Of a DNA stretch of 64,000 nucleotides, positions 24,225 through 36,321 are shown in pieces. The position numbers were made by a program, and so were the translations under genes. The DNA is taken from assembly GCA_009760885.1 (NCBI GenBank), contig CM019713.1, positions 80,351,086-80,415,085 of the forward strand, in the 5' to 3' direction. Below the pieces are notes generated by a model. The model searched no databases and was not told the origin of the DNA. It saw nothing but the letters and a program-made list of their open reading frames with translations. Source of the stretch: Achatina immaculata. Lineage: Eukaryota; Mollusca; Gastropoda; Stylommatophora; Achatinidae. Positions within the stretch are counted from its first letter, which is position 1, and every line of letters begins with the position of its first letter.

Positions 24225-25797
24225 ACCGAGACAAAGGCGGTACTTCAGGGATACCAACTCTGAAGAACTCAGACAAAGATGAAAGGATGCATTCGTCGTC
24301 CCTAAATATGTGACATTTGATTCTGGAACGTAAGAACGATGGCAGCACCATCAAAAACTACTCAGGTAATCAGAGAAATGGATAGATAGCACCTAGACGT
24401 ACTGGGTATCAAGGAATGCGGCCGAAGCAGGGAAATGATCGGCGGAAAACAGGTTAACAAAATATTCAGGCAGGGACGACGGGAAATATAAAGACGTAGT
24501 GGGTAAAGTATGTCAAATGTAGCAGCAGAGAGCTTATAGATTGGGACCCAGTAAACAGTCGTATAAAAGACCACAAAACAAACTGAGACACGGAAGAATG
24601 ACATTCATACAATGCTATGTACCCATGAACGGTGCAGATGATGAAATAAAAGACGATTTCTATCACCAAATACAACAACTCATTAACAAACCCTAAATAT
24701 GACATCCTAATTGTCATGGAAGACTTCAACGCCAAGGTTGGACAAGATAACACTGATGTCGAAAAGGTAATGGGGAAAGGAAAGAAGAACTCATACGGTA
24801 AATTAGAACTGAGAAAGACTAACAGAGGGCATGGTCATTGGAGAACAGAAACATATTTCCACACAAAGAGATACATAAAACAACAGATATCTCCAGATGA
24901 TAGAACCGAAATCATATAGATCATTTTTGTTTTAGAAAGAAATTCAGAACATCTCTAATAGATGTAAGAGTATAAAGGTGTGTAGATGTCAACAGTGATC
25001 GTAACCTGTGTATAGGGAAAATAAAACTAAAACTGAAAAGCCAACACACGAAATAAATGCCCCAAAAGATAAACAACCACAGCCTACAAGAAGACAATAC
25101 TAACAGTAATTTCAATCTGAAACATACCAATCATTTCACAGCACCCAGTGAAGTAGAGGAAATAGATATGAATTATGGAATTCTTACAGCACAGCCATAA
25201 TCACAGCAACAAAAGCAAGCGCTGGACTGCCAAAAACAAACAGAAAAGCATGGATGTCGGAAAACATATGAAAGACGAAGCAGCAAATTAGCCATGTTGA
25301 ATGTAAAGACAGATCTTGGAAAAGATTTAGCAAAATCAAAACACAAAGAAATATACAGTATAAAGTAAAAAGTTCAGCTAGAAGGGACAAAATAGAATAT
25401 ATGGACAATATTGGGAAAGAAGCGGAGAAGGCAGCATAAATAGGAGACAGAAAAACTTTATTTAACTTACAAAAGAGGCTAACGGACACCAATACACAAA
25501 AATAAAGACCAATGTTTAGCAAAACTGGCACACTATTAACATCAAGTAAAGACTAAAAACAAAGATGGGCCGAACACTTTCAATAAATACTTAGTCGACC
25601 ACACCCACAAAAATCGATAAACCTTTAAACCAACTTGCCAACCCCACAACTAAATCTCAACCTAGATGAAATTACATTGAGCTAAATTGAAACAGCAGTA
25701 AATCTAATGGCTAACAACAAAGATGCAGGTGAAGATGAAATAACAACCGAAATGTTAAAAGCTATTAAAAATGACAACATGAGCCAACTACAAAGTA
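24225..25797 (+). pseudogene. Decayed LINE family A copy with endonuclease domain, 5' part
   Basis: Plus-strand remnants of an RTE-like element. In order: APE endonuclease pieces (TTQVIREMDR and LGIKECG near 24355-24425; DILIVMEDFNAKVGQD near 24703-24750; ISPDDRTE near 24889-24912; a DVRVYRGVDVNSDHN-like stretch near 24955-25010), then the linker and RT start equivalent to residues 1-165 of the family A protein at 37219. Stops and frame changes are frequent. It is the only family A copy here that keeps the endonuclease half. It breaks off at 25797. Confidence 0.8.
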
Positions 25798-26733
25798 AGA
25801 CAGAGTGTTGATACCAGGACATAAATAAACGTATGATACAGAAGAGCTATTGAATAGCGTTTTAGTTAAATTGGCCAGCTATGTAATGTATGCCTAGTTG
25901 GCACTAATGAATGTGAAAATGTACATGGCTGTGTGCTTCCTTTATAGCACACCTATTGCAACATACCGTTACTGTACTACTCGCTTAGTAACAGCTGTCA
26001 CCCACGAACAAAAAAGACTACGATAACATCAGCGGCCAATCTGACTGACACGCAGACTATCAACACTGACAGATATCATGATGAGTTGTCATGTGTCAGA
26101 GTCGATATTTAACTGAATATCTGATGGATAAAATTCTGACGATCTAGTGAAACGAGGCGTGAAATTATTCAATAAAAGAAACGCTGAAATAGAACAAATC
26201 ACAACAGTTCCCGACAGAGACAGGTCCCCCTCCCTTTGTGAAGCAAGGTTCAGATCCAAAACTCCTACTTACAACAGCAGAAATCCTTCCCAGAGAACAA
26301 ACACAAGCATCATTACTGAAAAAAATCAGTCTGTCCTGAGAGGACTAAGACTACATCCTACAACAACTGCTAAACTCTTGTCTTAAACGAGGAAAATAAA
26401 CCCGTTGAAAAATGGACATTAATCTACGTCCTAATCACTTCTCTAAGACGAGACCGAGTGGACAAACATGTCCTTCTTAACTCTAACGTACATCCATAGC
26501 TCTCCCTTGCTTTTCTTGCCTCTTCTTTTGCCTTCCTTTTCTTCCTAATCAAAGTGGTTTTATACTACAAGTTTTCCTACTCTCTTCTCATGTTTATTTC
26601 GCCACTTTTCTCCAGTGCCTTCAAAGCAAAGTTACCCTTCGACTTCCTCAACAAGAGCACTCACTCTGGCAGTCAAATTGACAAAGTTCTAAATATTCTT
26701 ATGTCCCATACATATGGACATACTTCTACAAAA
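25798..26733. mobile_element. Unclassified insertion of about 0.94 kb in the old LINE A
   Basis: Family A homology stops at CAACTACAAAG (25797) and resumes in register at AATGTTTAATAAAGTTTGG (26736). The intervening block ends TTCTACAAAAG, similar to the left flank CTACAAAG, so a short target duplication is possible. An internal TGTTGATACC (25807) to TCTACA (26730) span has the TG...CA form of an LTR, but no paired LTR or polymerase gene is seen. It has a 79-codon frame (26147-26386) rich in Arg, Ser and Thr that I do not recognise. Confidence 0.45.
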
Positions 26734-26865
26734 GAATGTTTAATAAAGTTTGGAAAGAAGAAAAGGTCCCTTCTAAATGGAGAAAAAGGAATCATTGTTA
26801 AAATATAAAAAGGCAACCTTTGCGACTGTACTATTGTAATAGTATATTGTTGAGATCAATAAAGA
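26734..26865 (+). pseudogene. Decayed LINE family A copy, continuation
   Basis: Encodes MFNKVWKEEKVPSKW and the decayed KKGNLSDC region, directly following the part lost at 25797. It is cut off by the second assembly gap. Confidence 0.75.
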
Positions 26866-26965
26866 NNNNNNNNNNNNNNNNNNNNNNNNNNNNNNNNNNN
26901 NNNNNNNNNNNNNNNNNNNNNNNNNNNNNNNNNNNNNNNNNNNNNNNNNNNNNNNNNNNNNNNNN
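26866..26965. other. Assembly gap (100 N)
   Basis: Exactly 100 N; gap of unknown size inside or just after the old LINE A. Confidence 0.99.
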
Positions 26966-27368
26966 TTAAATCTACTTCTTTTTTTTTTGGGTTGCAGCTT
27001 TATGTAATAGATTCATCCTGTCTTTCCTGAAATCTTCTTCTTACTGTCTTAGAATTACCATCATTAGCTTACTACTATCTTACTGTCGTATAACTCCCAT
27101 CATTAGCTTACTACCATCTTTCGGTCTTAGAACTCATATCATAAGCCTACCACAGTCTTACTGTCTTAGTCAAACGCAGTTGTTTCCCTGTCAGTCCAGA
27201 TTATAATTCTGAGATCTGTGTGACGCGTGGTCAAGAGGGACATGCAGACTGTTAAGTTTTCTTTCCTTAATTTAGTTTAGATCTGCGTCCTTCTTTCTAT
27301 TACTGCACTTCTTCTTTCATCACCAACCTCTCACTCCATCAACCTACCTCTTCTCCAACACCATCCCT

Positions 27369-27623
27369 CATCATCATCATCATGTGCCGTGCCGACTGGC
27401 GTTGGCTATTATGCTTCTCCAGAGTATTCGATCCTTCATGCAGGCCATCAGTTCAGTTGGTGATCTCCTCTCACATCATCCCGTCAGACTATCCAGTATC
27501 ATTTCTCTTGGTCTTCCTCTTGATCTTCTTCCTTCTATTTTTCCTGTTGTTATAATATTTTCAATGTCCCCTCTTCTCATTGCATGTCCTATGAAAGTAC
27601 ATTGTCTCTCTCTTATCTTTTTG
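27369..27623 (-). mobile_element. LINE family C, 255 bp 3' end with 9 bp target duplication
   Basis: The minus strand matches the last 80 codons of family C (RGHAMRRG, GRRSRGRPREMILDSL, WCERRSPTEL, then RHGT and stop) and a (GAT)n tail. ACCATCCCT occurs at both sides, 27360-27368 and 27624-27632. This is a classic strongly 5'-truncated insertion. Confidence 0.85.
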
Positions 27624-27699
27624 ACCATCCCTACCCTTCTTTTATCACCCCTACTTGCGTTCCATCACCACAAACGTCTTTCTTTCTATCACTCATGTA

Positions 27700-27960
27700 T
27701 TGGTTCAGACAAATATTTTAATGGCAGTGATAAGTGATTATCTTCTGCTAACAAATGTTTTAATGATGCTAACAAGTGATTATCTTCTGCTAACAAATGT
27801 TTTAAAGATGCTGACAAGTGATTTTCTTGTGCTAACAAATGTTTTAATGATGCTGACAATTAATTATGTTATGCTGATAACTGTTTTAATGGTACTGAAA
27901 AGTGATTATCTCTTGCAGATGAATTATATATGAATTTAATGGTGCTAACATTTTAAAAAA
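27700..27960. repeat. 42 bp satellite, left block
   Basis: Units of GTGCTGACAAGTGATTATCT, TGTGCTGATAAATG and TTTTAATG. Left of the LINE B insertion the copies are more diverged. Confidence 0.9.
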
Positions 27961-28540
27961 TGTTTTGAATATATTGGATCACTACTAACTAATAATGGAG
28001 ATACAATGAGGAAAACTAAAAGGAGGACATCTATCACTCTTCAGAAAGTAAAGAAACTACAGAATCTGTGGAGAGGAACAGACAGAACTACAAAAATAAG
28101 ATTTTTAAGGGCATGCATCTTTCCCATCGCAATATATGCCTGTGAGACCTGGACACTTAACAAAACAGCTGAGAAACACATAAATGCCTTTGAATGTAAA
28201 TGCTACAGAAGAGTTCTTCAAATATCATGGACACAAAAAAGAACAAATATATCTATACTACAAGAACTTAATAATGAAGAAGGCTGGATAGTAAAGAGGA
28301 TTAAAGAGAAAAAACTTAATATTTTGGACACATTAAACGTCATCATAATCTAGAGAAAACCGTCTTGGAAGGGTACGTAATGGGAAAAAGAAAGAGAGGA
28401 AGACCAAGGCGAAGATGGCTGCAAGACATCGTTAATGATCTGCAAATCAGCAGCAGGTCATCTTGCTTACAGCCGAGAGACCTACAGGAGTGCTGTTAGG
28501 GATGCAAAGTTCCGCAAGGGATATAATCCAAATGAATGTG
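27961..28540 (+). pseudogene. LINE family B 3' portion inside the 42 bp satellite
   Basis: Matches the last 190 codons of family B from FEYLGSLLTNN onward. The open frame 28006-28353 covers RRTSITLQKVKKLQNLWRG to WIVKRIKEKKL and then shifts. After it follow GKRKRGRPRRRWLQDIV and AYRSAVR-like sequence in the second frame, and one GAAT tail unit near 28530. The satellite continues on both sides, so the LINE entered the array. Confidence 0.85.
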
Positions 28541-29125
28541 TGGTGCTGACAAGTGATTATTGTGTGCTGATAAATGTTTTAAAAGGTGGTGACAAATGAT
28601 TATCTTGTGCTGATAACTTTTTTAATAGTGCTGATAAGTGATTATGTTGTGGTGACAAGTGTTTCAAATGTGCTGACAAGTGATTAACTTGTGCTGATTA
28701 ATGTTTTAATGATGCTGACAAATGATTATCTTGTGCTGATACTTTTTTATGGTACTGACAGGTGATTACATCGTGCTGATAAATGTTTTAATGGTGGTGA
28801 CAAGTGATTATCTTGTGCTGATAAATGTTTTAATGGTGGTGACAAGTGATTATCTTGTGCCAATAAATGTTTTAATGGTGGTGAGAAGTGATTATTTTGT
28901 GCTGATAAATGTTTTAATGGTGATGACAAATAATTATTTTGTGCTGATAAATGTTTTAATGGTGGTGACAAGTGATTATCTTGTACTGATAAATGTTTTA
29001 ATGGTGGTGACAAATGATTATCTTGTGCTGATAAATGTTTTAATGGTGGTGAGAAGTGATTATCTTGTGCTGATAAATGTTTTAATGGTGGTGACAAATG
29101 ATTATCTTGTGCTGATAAATGATTT
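28541..29125. repeat. 42 bp satellite, right block
   Basis: About 14 units, the central ones nearly identical. As 42 is a multiple of 3, open frames of 162 (+) and 116 (-) codons run through it; these are incidental. Confidence 0.95.
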
Positions 29126-29769
29126 CAGAATGTTAGTATTAATAGACAAAAGCATCTTTAATACAAAACCTTACAACTTCAAAATTGTTTATGTTTTAAA
29201 ATCCATTTTACTGTCACTTCCAAGTAATATCCCGTAAATATAAAAAAATCGCAAAGTTTTTATGCAGAGAGGGTGTATTAAAGGGAATATCGTTTCTGTT
29301 TACAGAGAAGGCTTGTGGTATATCTCGTGTGCTCCAGAGATAAGAATGTGATAGTGTTTGTTTTCTGAAGCGAGACATTTGGTGAAGTAAAATATAACAA
29401 AACCTCCGTAAGTGAAACATCTCACAGATCGCGATTGCTGACACTGGCATGTGTGTAGCTTGGATCAAAGTTAATAACGACGGTTTGAGATATAAATAGA
29501 CTTTCCAAGAAAGACAAACACACTATAAATGATTTCATGGGAACACTAAAACATCGGTTTCATGCATGAAGTGTTTAAAATGTATAAATATAAACATACA
29601 ACAGCCTCTGAAAGGTACAAATAATTTTTTAGTAAATACTGAACTTTCTTTGTGCACAAAATGTGACAGTTAATTCTTCTCATTATTTTGTATATCTAGA
29701 ACGTAAGGATATGTTTCACTTGCAAACTATATTTTAAAAATGCGTGAAAGTAAACATACACTAAATGAA

Positions 29770-29770
<1 letters not shown>
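29126..29770. other. No recognisable feature
   Basis: Unique-looking AT-rich sequence. The 84-codon minus-strand frame at 29214-29468 has no domain I recognise. Confidence 0.35.
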
Positions 29771-29802
<32 letters not shown>

Positions 29803-29820
29803 AGCAGCAACAGCAGCAAG
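29771..29820. repeat. (ATC)n(AGC)n microsatellite
   Basis: Six ATC units followed by about nine AGC/AAC units. Confidence 0.95.
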
Positions 29821-30179
29821 TGTAGTGTAAATATAGGCAGTAATAATCTTTTCTGAATGCTTTCAGTCAACTCATGTCAGTTTTTGAAATTGCCATGGTG
29901 GCTGATCTTCTCTCCTTGCCTTCGTCTACTTCTCTTCTCTTACTCATAAAAAAGTGTTCTCACATAAGCCTTCTTCATCGCCAGCGGTTGTTACTATTTT
30001 CTTATTCAGTAACTGATAAACCCCTAGGTCCTCCATGCCGATAGATGCTGAACTTGGACTTAAACTGCATCGGGAGTGTCCTATTCATCTCAGCGACCCC
30101 GAAAACTTTGGATTCGACATTAATATCGTTTAAAGGTTTTACATGTCACGCCGACTCCTACATTTCATAGGGTTAACCT

Positions 30180-30300
30180 AGGGATGTCTTACCCCAGACA
30201 GGATTTCTTTCCAGATTGTAAGTCATATGTGTACCAAGTTTGGTTGAAATTGTTCCGGGAATTCTAGCGTGATGCTGGAACGTACATATATAAATACATA
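30180..30300 (+). mobile_element. Probable 3' end of a dispersed non-LTR element
   Basis: GTACCAAGTTTGGTTGAAAT and the GTGATGCTGGAACGTAC stretch, followed at once by an AT/AC microsatellite, resemble 3' ends seen in many invertebrate LINE/SINE families. No coding part is present. Family unknown. Confidence 0.35.
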
Positions 30301-30560
30301 CACACACAAGATATATAGAGATGCATATATATATATATATGTGTATTTTATATACATATATAGATGTATATGTTATGTACATGTGTGTACTATATATATA
30401 TATATCTGTGTATGTTATATACATATCTTGTGTATTCTTTATATGTGTATGTTATGTATATGTGTATATTATATATATGTGAATGTTATGTATATGCATG
30501 TGTTATATATATATATATATGAATATTAAGTATATGTGTGTTATGTATGTGTGAATGTTG
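30301..30560. repeat. TA/TG-rich low-complexity array, left part
   Basis: Imperfect ATATAT and TGTGTATGTTATGTATATG runs. Open frames here give only Tyr/Ile/Cys/Val-rich peptide. Confidence 0.9.
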
Positions 30561-30569
30561 TGTATATGT

Positions 30570-30850
30570 GTTCCTCAGGCTTCATACTCTCCCGACATGG
30601 CTCCCTGCTATTTTTGGCTGTTCCTCAAACTGAAAATGCCACTGAAATGGACCCGTTTTCAGTTACCAGAAGACATTATAGGGAAATCAACGGCCAAGTT
30701 GTACTCTGTTCCCAAAGAGGCCTTCATGAAATCCACTGAGCAATGAAGGGAACGCTTTGAGAATTGTGTGCAGTCCCAACTTAGAAGGGGGTTATGGTAT
30801 CAGACCTCAGGGTGTGTTACTGAATGTATCCCGTCCACAAGTCGAATAAT
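30570..30850 (+). pseudogene. Mariner transposase C-terminal fragment
   Basis: The plus strand reads SYSPDMAPCYFWLFLKLKMP, LPEDIIGKSTAKLYSVPKEAF and, after a stop, RERFENCVQSQLRRG. This is the C-terminal third of a mariner transposase of a different lineage from the one at 16.5 kb. The third catalytic Asp is changed: APCDFWLF in relatives, APCYFWLF here. The fragment splits a TA/TG array. Confidence 0.85.
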
Positions 30851-31058
30851 TTTTGAATGTGTGCATATGTTTTATATTATGGATGTGTGTATGTTATCTA
30901 TATGAATGTTATATATACATGTATGTCATATGTGTATTATGCATATGTGGATGTCATAAACGTATGTTATGTATCCGTGTAAGATATGTACTGGTTCTAT
31001 GTTTGTGCGTTTGTCAAGTGTGCCAATGTTATATATGTATGTTATGCTCTGTTTATGG

Positions 31059-31110
<52 letters not shown>

Positions 31111-31195
31111 GTGCATGTTTATGTCAGATATGTGAGTGTTATGTGTATGAATATGTTATACATATCTGTATGGAAGTGGACTGATGTACAACCTG
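30851..31195. repeat. TG/TA-rich array, right part, with (TA)n core
   Basis: Continues the array broken by the mariner fragment. A pure (TA)n run of about 22 units lies at 31063-31108. Confidence 0.9.
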
Positions 31196-31319
31196 CAGGA
31201 AAGTAAAGTTTGCTGTTACTGGAAGCAAATATATGCATAATTTTCAAGAAAATCCTTTTTTTATATCTTATATTATCACACCCATAAAGTTTTATTTTCT
31301 TTCTATGATGTATCAACTG

Positions 31320-31473
31320 TCTATAATTGTGCTTTAATCTTTCATACAGGACAATCAAACTATCGACTGTCTAGAATATTGCTTCAATCTTTCATACAGG
31401 ACAATCAAACTATCAACTGTCTAGAATAGTGCTTTAATATTTCATACAGGACAATCAAACTATCAAGTGTCTA
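31320..31473. repeat. 50 bp satellite, left block
   Basis: Units of CAACTGTCTAGAATAGTGCT, TTAATCTTTCATACAGGACA and ATCAAACTAT. It ends in the variant ATCAAGTGTCTA that forms the target duplication of the next element. Confidence 0.95.
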
Positions 31474-32772
31474 CCGCTGTTGGCGAGATCTTCAGCTGCC
31501 GTGCGTGGAGCGGTGCTCTTCCCGGCCAATGAAGAAATTTGCAGATGAGGTTGCCGCGCAGCATCACTGCGGAAAAGGTGGTTGAAAGAATAAAGCGAAG
31601 CAAACAGTCAAATCACGGCACCTCTGGTCTGGAGGTCAGCCACGTCCTGAATGCAGTCATATCAGGTGAAATGCATGAACCAGCTTGTCCCAGAGGTTAA
31701 GTCACTGCTGGCTTAACTTTTCAAATGCCGTGCGTGGAGTGAAGCTCCTCCCGGTTAAGGAAGTAAATGCGGAAATAAAGGTTGCTGTGCGGCGCCGATG
31801 GGAAAAGGTGGTGGAAAGTGAAGTTTAAGCTGATATGTCCAGTAGTATCGCTACGAGAACTATACCACGGCACCTCTGCTCTAGAGGCCGCCTACGTCCG
31901 AAATACACCTACACTGGTGAAATATGCCAGGGGTGGAACTCGATGGCTAGACATGTCATGCCACCTCCGCTCTAGAGGTCGGTAACGCCTGATAACCACC
32001 CATACTGGTGAATTTTGCCTAAACCGGCTCATACCAGGGGTGAATCTTGAAGGCTATGAATGTCACAGTACCTCTGCCCTAGAGGTCCGTCCCGTCCCAA
32101 ACACGCCCATACTGGGATAATGCCTAAACCGGCTCAACCCAGGGGTAGAAGTCACTAGTGGCGAGGATTCATCCTCCTGGACAAAAGCTCCATCCTGGGC
32201 ACAACTAGGAAGGGTAGCGGCCACGACTGCAAAATGCTGAAGTCGGAGACACTGGACCAGGGAAGTCTAGATAGGCAACCACCTCTCACCCGGCGGGGAT
32301 GTCTGCGTATCCTAATCACGCTGAGGTTTTCCGGTGAGAAAGTCCAACCCCGGACTGGATGGGTAACCACCTCTCACCCGGCGGTGATACATGGGTATCT
32401 CAAAACACGTCGAGGTTTTCCGGTGAGAAAGTCCAACTCTGGCCTGGGTGGGCTAACGCCTCTCACCCAGCGGGGATGCACTGATATTCCAAACACGCCG
32501 AGGTCTTCCGGTGAGAAAGTCCAACCCTAGACCAAACTGGTGCAATGAAAACCACGGTGTCACGCAATCCCGCTTCCGAGACCCACCAAGAATACAGGCT
32601 AAAGCACTGGGATACTCTGAACACCTTGTGGTCCTTTCGTGGAACTCGTATGGTCTATTTTGGACCACACAGGGGACCACGGGACCTAACGAGGACCACA
32701 TGCGTGAATTCAGTAGGTTCACAGTGCGGTTTTTGGTGGTAGAAGTGAACGAAGAAGAAGAAGAAGAAGAAG
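31474..32772 (+). mobile_element. Modular non-coding retroelement with (GAA)n tail, copy 2, with 12 bp target duplication
   Basis: The block interrupts the 50 bp satellite and is bounded by ATCAAGTGTCTA at 31462-31473 and 32773-32784. Ordinary satellite units read ATCAACTGTCTA, so both flanks share a private variant, as expected for a true target-site duplication. It starts CCGCTGTTGGCGAG and ends (GAA)n. It holds the same three internal repeat zones as copy 1 at 9850-11325. Open frames (31782-31985, 32234-32530, 32511-32795) are short and show no domain. Lacks RT; inferred to be 5'-truncated and mobilised in trans. Confidence 0.85.
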
Positions 32773-33365
32773 ATCAAGTGTCTAGAATATTTTAATCTTT
32801 CATACAAGACAATCAAACTATCAACTGTCTAGAATAGTACTTTAATCTTTCATACAAGACAACCAAATTATCAACTGTCTAGAATAGTACTTTAATCTTT
32901 CATACAAGACAATCAAACTATCAACTATCTAGAATAGTGCTTTAATCTTTCATACAGGACAATCAAACTATTGACTGTCTACAGTAATGCTTACATCTTT
33001 CATACAAGACAATCTAACTATCGAATGTCTAGGATAGTCCTTACATCTTCCATACAAGACAATCAAACTATCGACTATCTAGAATTAGTGCTTACATCTT
33101 CCATACAAGGCAATCAAACTATCGACTATCTAGAATTAGTGCTTACATCTTACATACAAGACAATCAAACTATCGACTATCTAGAATTAGTGCTTACATC
33201 TTCCATACATGACAATCAAACTATCAACTATCTAGAATAGTGCTTTAATCTTCCATACAAGACAATCAAACTATCGACTGTGTACAGTAGTGCTTACATC
33301 TTACATACAAGGCAGTCAAACTATCAACTGTCTAGGATTAGTGCTTTCATCTTCCATACAAGACG
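32773..33365. repeat. 50 bp satellite, middle block
   Basis: About 12 units, with a local subfamily CTATCTAGAATTAGTGCTTA at 33070-33240. Confidence 0.95.
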
Positions 33366-33690
33366 ATCATTCATTCATTTGCGAGTCATTTGCGGAAATT
33401 TGCCTCCCTAACAGCACTCCTGTTGGCCTCTCGGTTGTTAGCAAGATGCCCTGCTGCTGATGCATCCATTTGCAGATTATCAACGATGTCTTGCAACCAT
33501 CTTCGCCTTCGTCGTCCTCTCTTTCTTTATCCCATTATGTATCTTTCCAAGACGGTCTTCTCTAGATTATCATGCCGTTTAATGTGTCCAAAATATTTAA
33601 GTTTTCTCTGCTTAATCTTCCTTACTAGCCAGCCTTCTTCAATATTAAATTGTTGTATTATGGATATGTTTGTTCTTTTTTATGAACAAA
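33366..33690 (-). pseudogene. LINE family B 3' end inside the 50 bp satellite
   Basis: Minus strand: (GAAT)n tail, then sequence matching the last 100 codons of family B in reverse (blocks for WLQDIV, GKRKRG-like and the ISIIQ region). The AAGACRATC sequence on both sides may be the target duplication or simply the satellite unit. 5'-truncated and mutated. Confidence 0.8.
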
Positions 33691-33800
33691 TATATGAATA
33701 AGACAATCAAACATCTCAGATGTGATGTATCAACTGTCTAGAATAGTGGCTTCGTATTCCATAGGAGTCAATCAAACATCTCAAATGTAAATGATGTGTA
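33691..33800. repeat. 50 bp satellite, right end
   Basis: Two diverged units (AGACAATCAAACATCTCA and AACTGTCTAGAATAGTGG). Confidence 0.7.
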
Positions 33801-33825
33801 GCATGGCCTATGAGTAATGATTATT

Positions 33826-33829
33826 GTTC

Positions 33830-33868
<39 letters not shown>
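33826..33868. repeat. (TTA)n microsatellite
   Basis: About 14 units of TTA/ATT. Confidence 0.95.
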
Positions 33869-33871
<3 letters not shown>

Positions 33872-36030
33872 AATATGATTATTAAAATATACTGTAAAGA
33901 AAATAGTAACATCGAATAGCGACAGAGAAACGTAGGTAGGAAAGGAAGAGAAAGGTATAAAACTTCCATGACACTAGAACAAGACGCGGACAAAGTAAAC
34001 AGTGGAAACAGTGAACAGAAACAGACGAGACTCAGTGAAGCTAAGATTTAGGTAATACAAAGGAAGGACGCCAGAAAGTAGGATGGTCCAGTGATACGAA
34101 AACGGTGACTGGTCGTTAACACATGTAAATAAAATAGAAAAGACAAATAGAAAAGGAAGACACAATGAAAAAGCGAGGACACAATAAAACCTCCGACAGG
34201 AAAGAAACAAAATAATGTCTTAGGTAAATAACACTTGTATAGACGGAGTTGACACTGTGATATCTATTAGCGTTATGACGCTAATGCACAAGGTTTTTAA
34301 ATAAAGGAGTGACCAACTCGCCAGCTGACCGATTAACTATTTAGAGGTGTGGCCTATTGGACAAATGACTTACGAGAGATAAGTCACGGAGCAGTTTGAA
34401 TGGCGGACAATCAGAACGCTCATGGGAACCAGTGGACATCTGAAGGGTGGAGCCAAAATACGTATTAGTTAATCCATCAAGCTGGACTTGAAGATAAGAA
34501 GATGAGCGGAGACACAGGAGGGGACGTGGAAGTACGGAAGTAGAAGAGGGAGAAGGAGGAGGGGACGAGGAAGTACGGATGTAGAATAAGGAGATGGAGG
34601 AGGGGACGAGGAAGTACGGAAGTAGAAGAGGTAGTCGGGGGAAGGAGATCGTCAGAACACCATCGGTCCGGCAAGTAGCGACTGACCAAAACTACAAGAA
34701 GGATGGTCAGTGCACGTGGACATTCAAGAGTGAAGAAAGAAGGTCCGAGCAGAGCACACGAGAAGCCATGAGATGAGAGATAAGAACAGATGTCCAGAGA
34801 AGAGGCAAGTAGACTTTGCTCTTTAGTACACTGCGATTGAGAGACGGCAGAGGAAGACCTCAGAAGAAATCAGAAGACAGACAAAAGAAGAAAGAGGACG
34901 AGACGATATAAAATCAGAAGTAGTGTTAGACGGAAGATGTTTTTCAAGTGATTGAAGTGATTAAGAAGAACTGACACTTTTGAAAGTTTGAGTAGAGTGA
35001 TTTTAGACGAGAAACTAGTTGACCACGTGTTGCAGATGTGATGTAATACTGAGATAGGAAATGTTCTCGTATCAAGTGTAGAATATTGTGAATCTGAGAA
35101 AATGAGAAATGATGCATGCAGATTATGATGTAGTCTGATATTGTGAACAAAGGATTAAGTGTTTCAATTCAAGTGATGTAGTCGACAATACATCTTGAAA
35201 TTATTTGTCAGAATTAAATAATGCAGTGAACTTTTCATCGGACAGGTTTTAGTGAAGTGTAATATTTGTGAAACATGTGAGGTGTTACTCAAAGAGCATC
35301 TTTAAGCTTCAATTCTATCATACAGAACTATTCAGAAATATATGATTCACAAACAATCGAAAATATTATAGATGGTGTTCATTTGATATGACATGATATG
35401 AATGGATAAAATGAAACAAAACAGAACTTGCAGCACTAAACAGCTTCTCCTCTTTCCATGCCTGATTTTTATTTTTTTCTTCTACTTCATTTTTATCTGC
35501 ATCTTCATCTACATCTCCCTAAGAATATCAGTTTTACAGTAAACCTTGTAGCAGTGTCACCCCAGTAGCAGTTAACTTTAAAAAATCTCGTTTCGCAAGT
35601 GTTATTGTGACGTCAGCCTCGAGGTAACAATCAGACCAACTGACCCGTGGCGCTACCTGGAGATGGAGCCGCCGGACCTGATACTGACCACATAACCTTC
35701 TTCTTTGTCAGCAGGTGATAGAAACACATGGGCACTAACACTTTATCTGTGTGCTCTTTGACGTTAAAAGGGAAAATATTTCTCTAAAGTTTCTAATTTA
35801 TGTGTGTAATCCGATTTTAAAACCATATCTTTACATACTACTGTACAGTATTAATCTCCACTCACAACAAATACGCTGAAACACAGTTTAGTAAAATATA
35901 CAGAGAAAGAAGGAGCTAAAGGGAAGTTAATCTAGAAATGTCCTTTTATTTTCACTTCTACAAAATAGAACCTGATTCTTAGAAATATAAATGTGAAACT
36001 GAAAGTTGAGAAGAGTTAAATGTGTCATGT
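33869..36030. other. Mostly unique sequence with a short GA-rich repeat
   Basis: About 2.1 kb without a recognised gene. GAGGAGGGGACGAGGAAGTA recurs three times at 34515-34640. Open frames on either strand are at most 78 codons and show no domain. Confidence 0.4.
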
Positions 36031-36039
36031 TGACAGTGC

Positions 36040-36321
36040 ACCTTCACTTCCGGGTAAACGTTTACCATATATGGTCGTATTAAGGAAGATGTGATGAGTC
36101 AGTGCGCATGCCCAATCGTTGCAAGTGCTAGGTGTTGGCCAATCCCAAACCGCCGTTATTAAAGGAGATTTTAAAAACAAGTTAAACAAGTTAAGTTGGG
36201 CTATGTATGTCTGGATGCCAGAGTCAGACAGTCGTCCCTAAGGAGTGTGACTAAGTGTGTTAGAAGTTTTCTAAACTAAGACTTGTTTTCACACTTCAGA
36301 TAACTATATTCAGTCAGAAAG
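36040..36321 (+). promoter_or_regulatory. Candidate promoter and non-coding first exon
   Basis: A compact cluster of animal promoter motifs: TGAGTCA (AP-1 type, 36095-36101), TGCGCATGCCC (one change from an NRF-1 site, from 36103), and CCAAT boxes at 36112-36116 and 36139-36143. About 180 bp further on CAGTCAGAAAG is followed by GTAGGT (36322-36327), a fair splice donor. The kinase coding exon at 50.7 kb has its own acceptor just before the start codon, so it needs an upstream leader exon. This is a candidate for it, but nothing in the sequence proves the link. Confidence 0.3.

Noticed and set aside
28749..29237. 162-codon plus-strand and 116-codon minus-strand frames
   Set aside because: 42 bp satellite read in frame on both strands; no independent coding evidence.
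32755..32795. Glu-rich acidic tail of an open frame at 32511-32795
   Set aside because: The Glu run is the (GAA)n tail of a retroelement.
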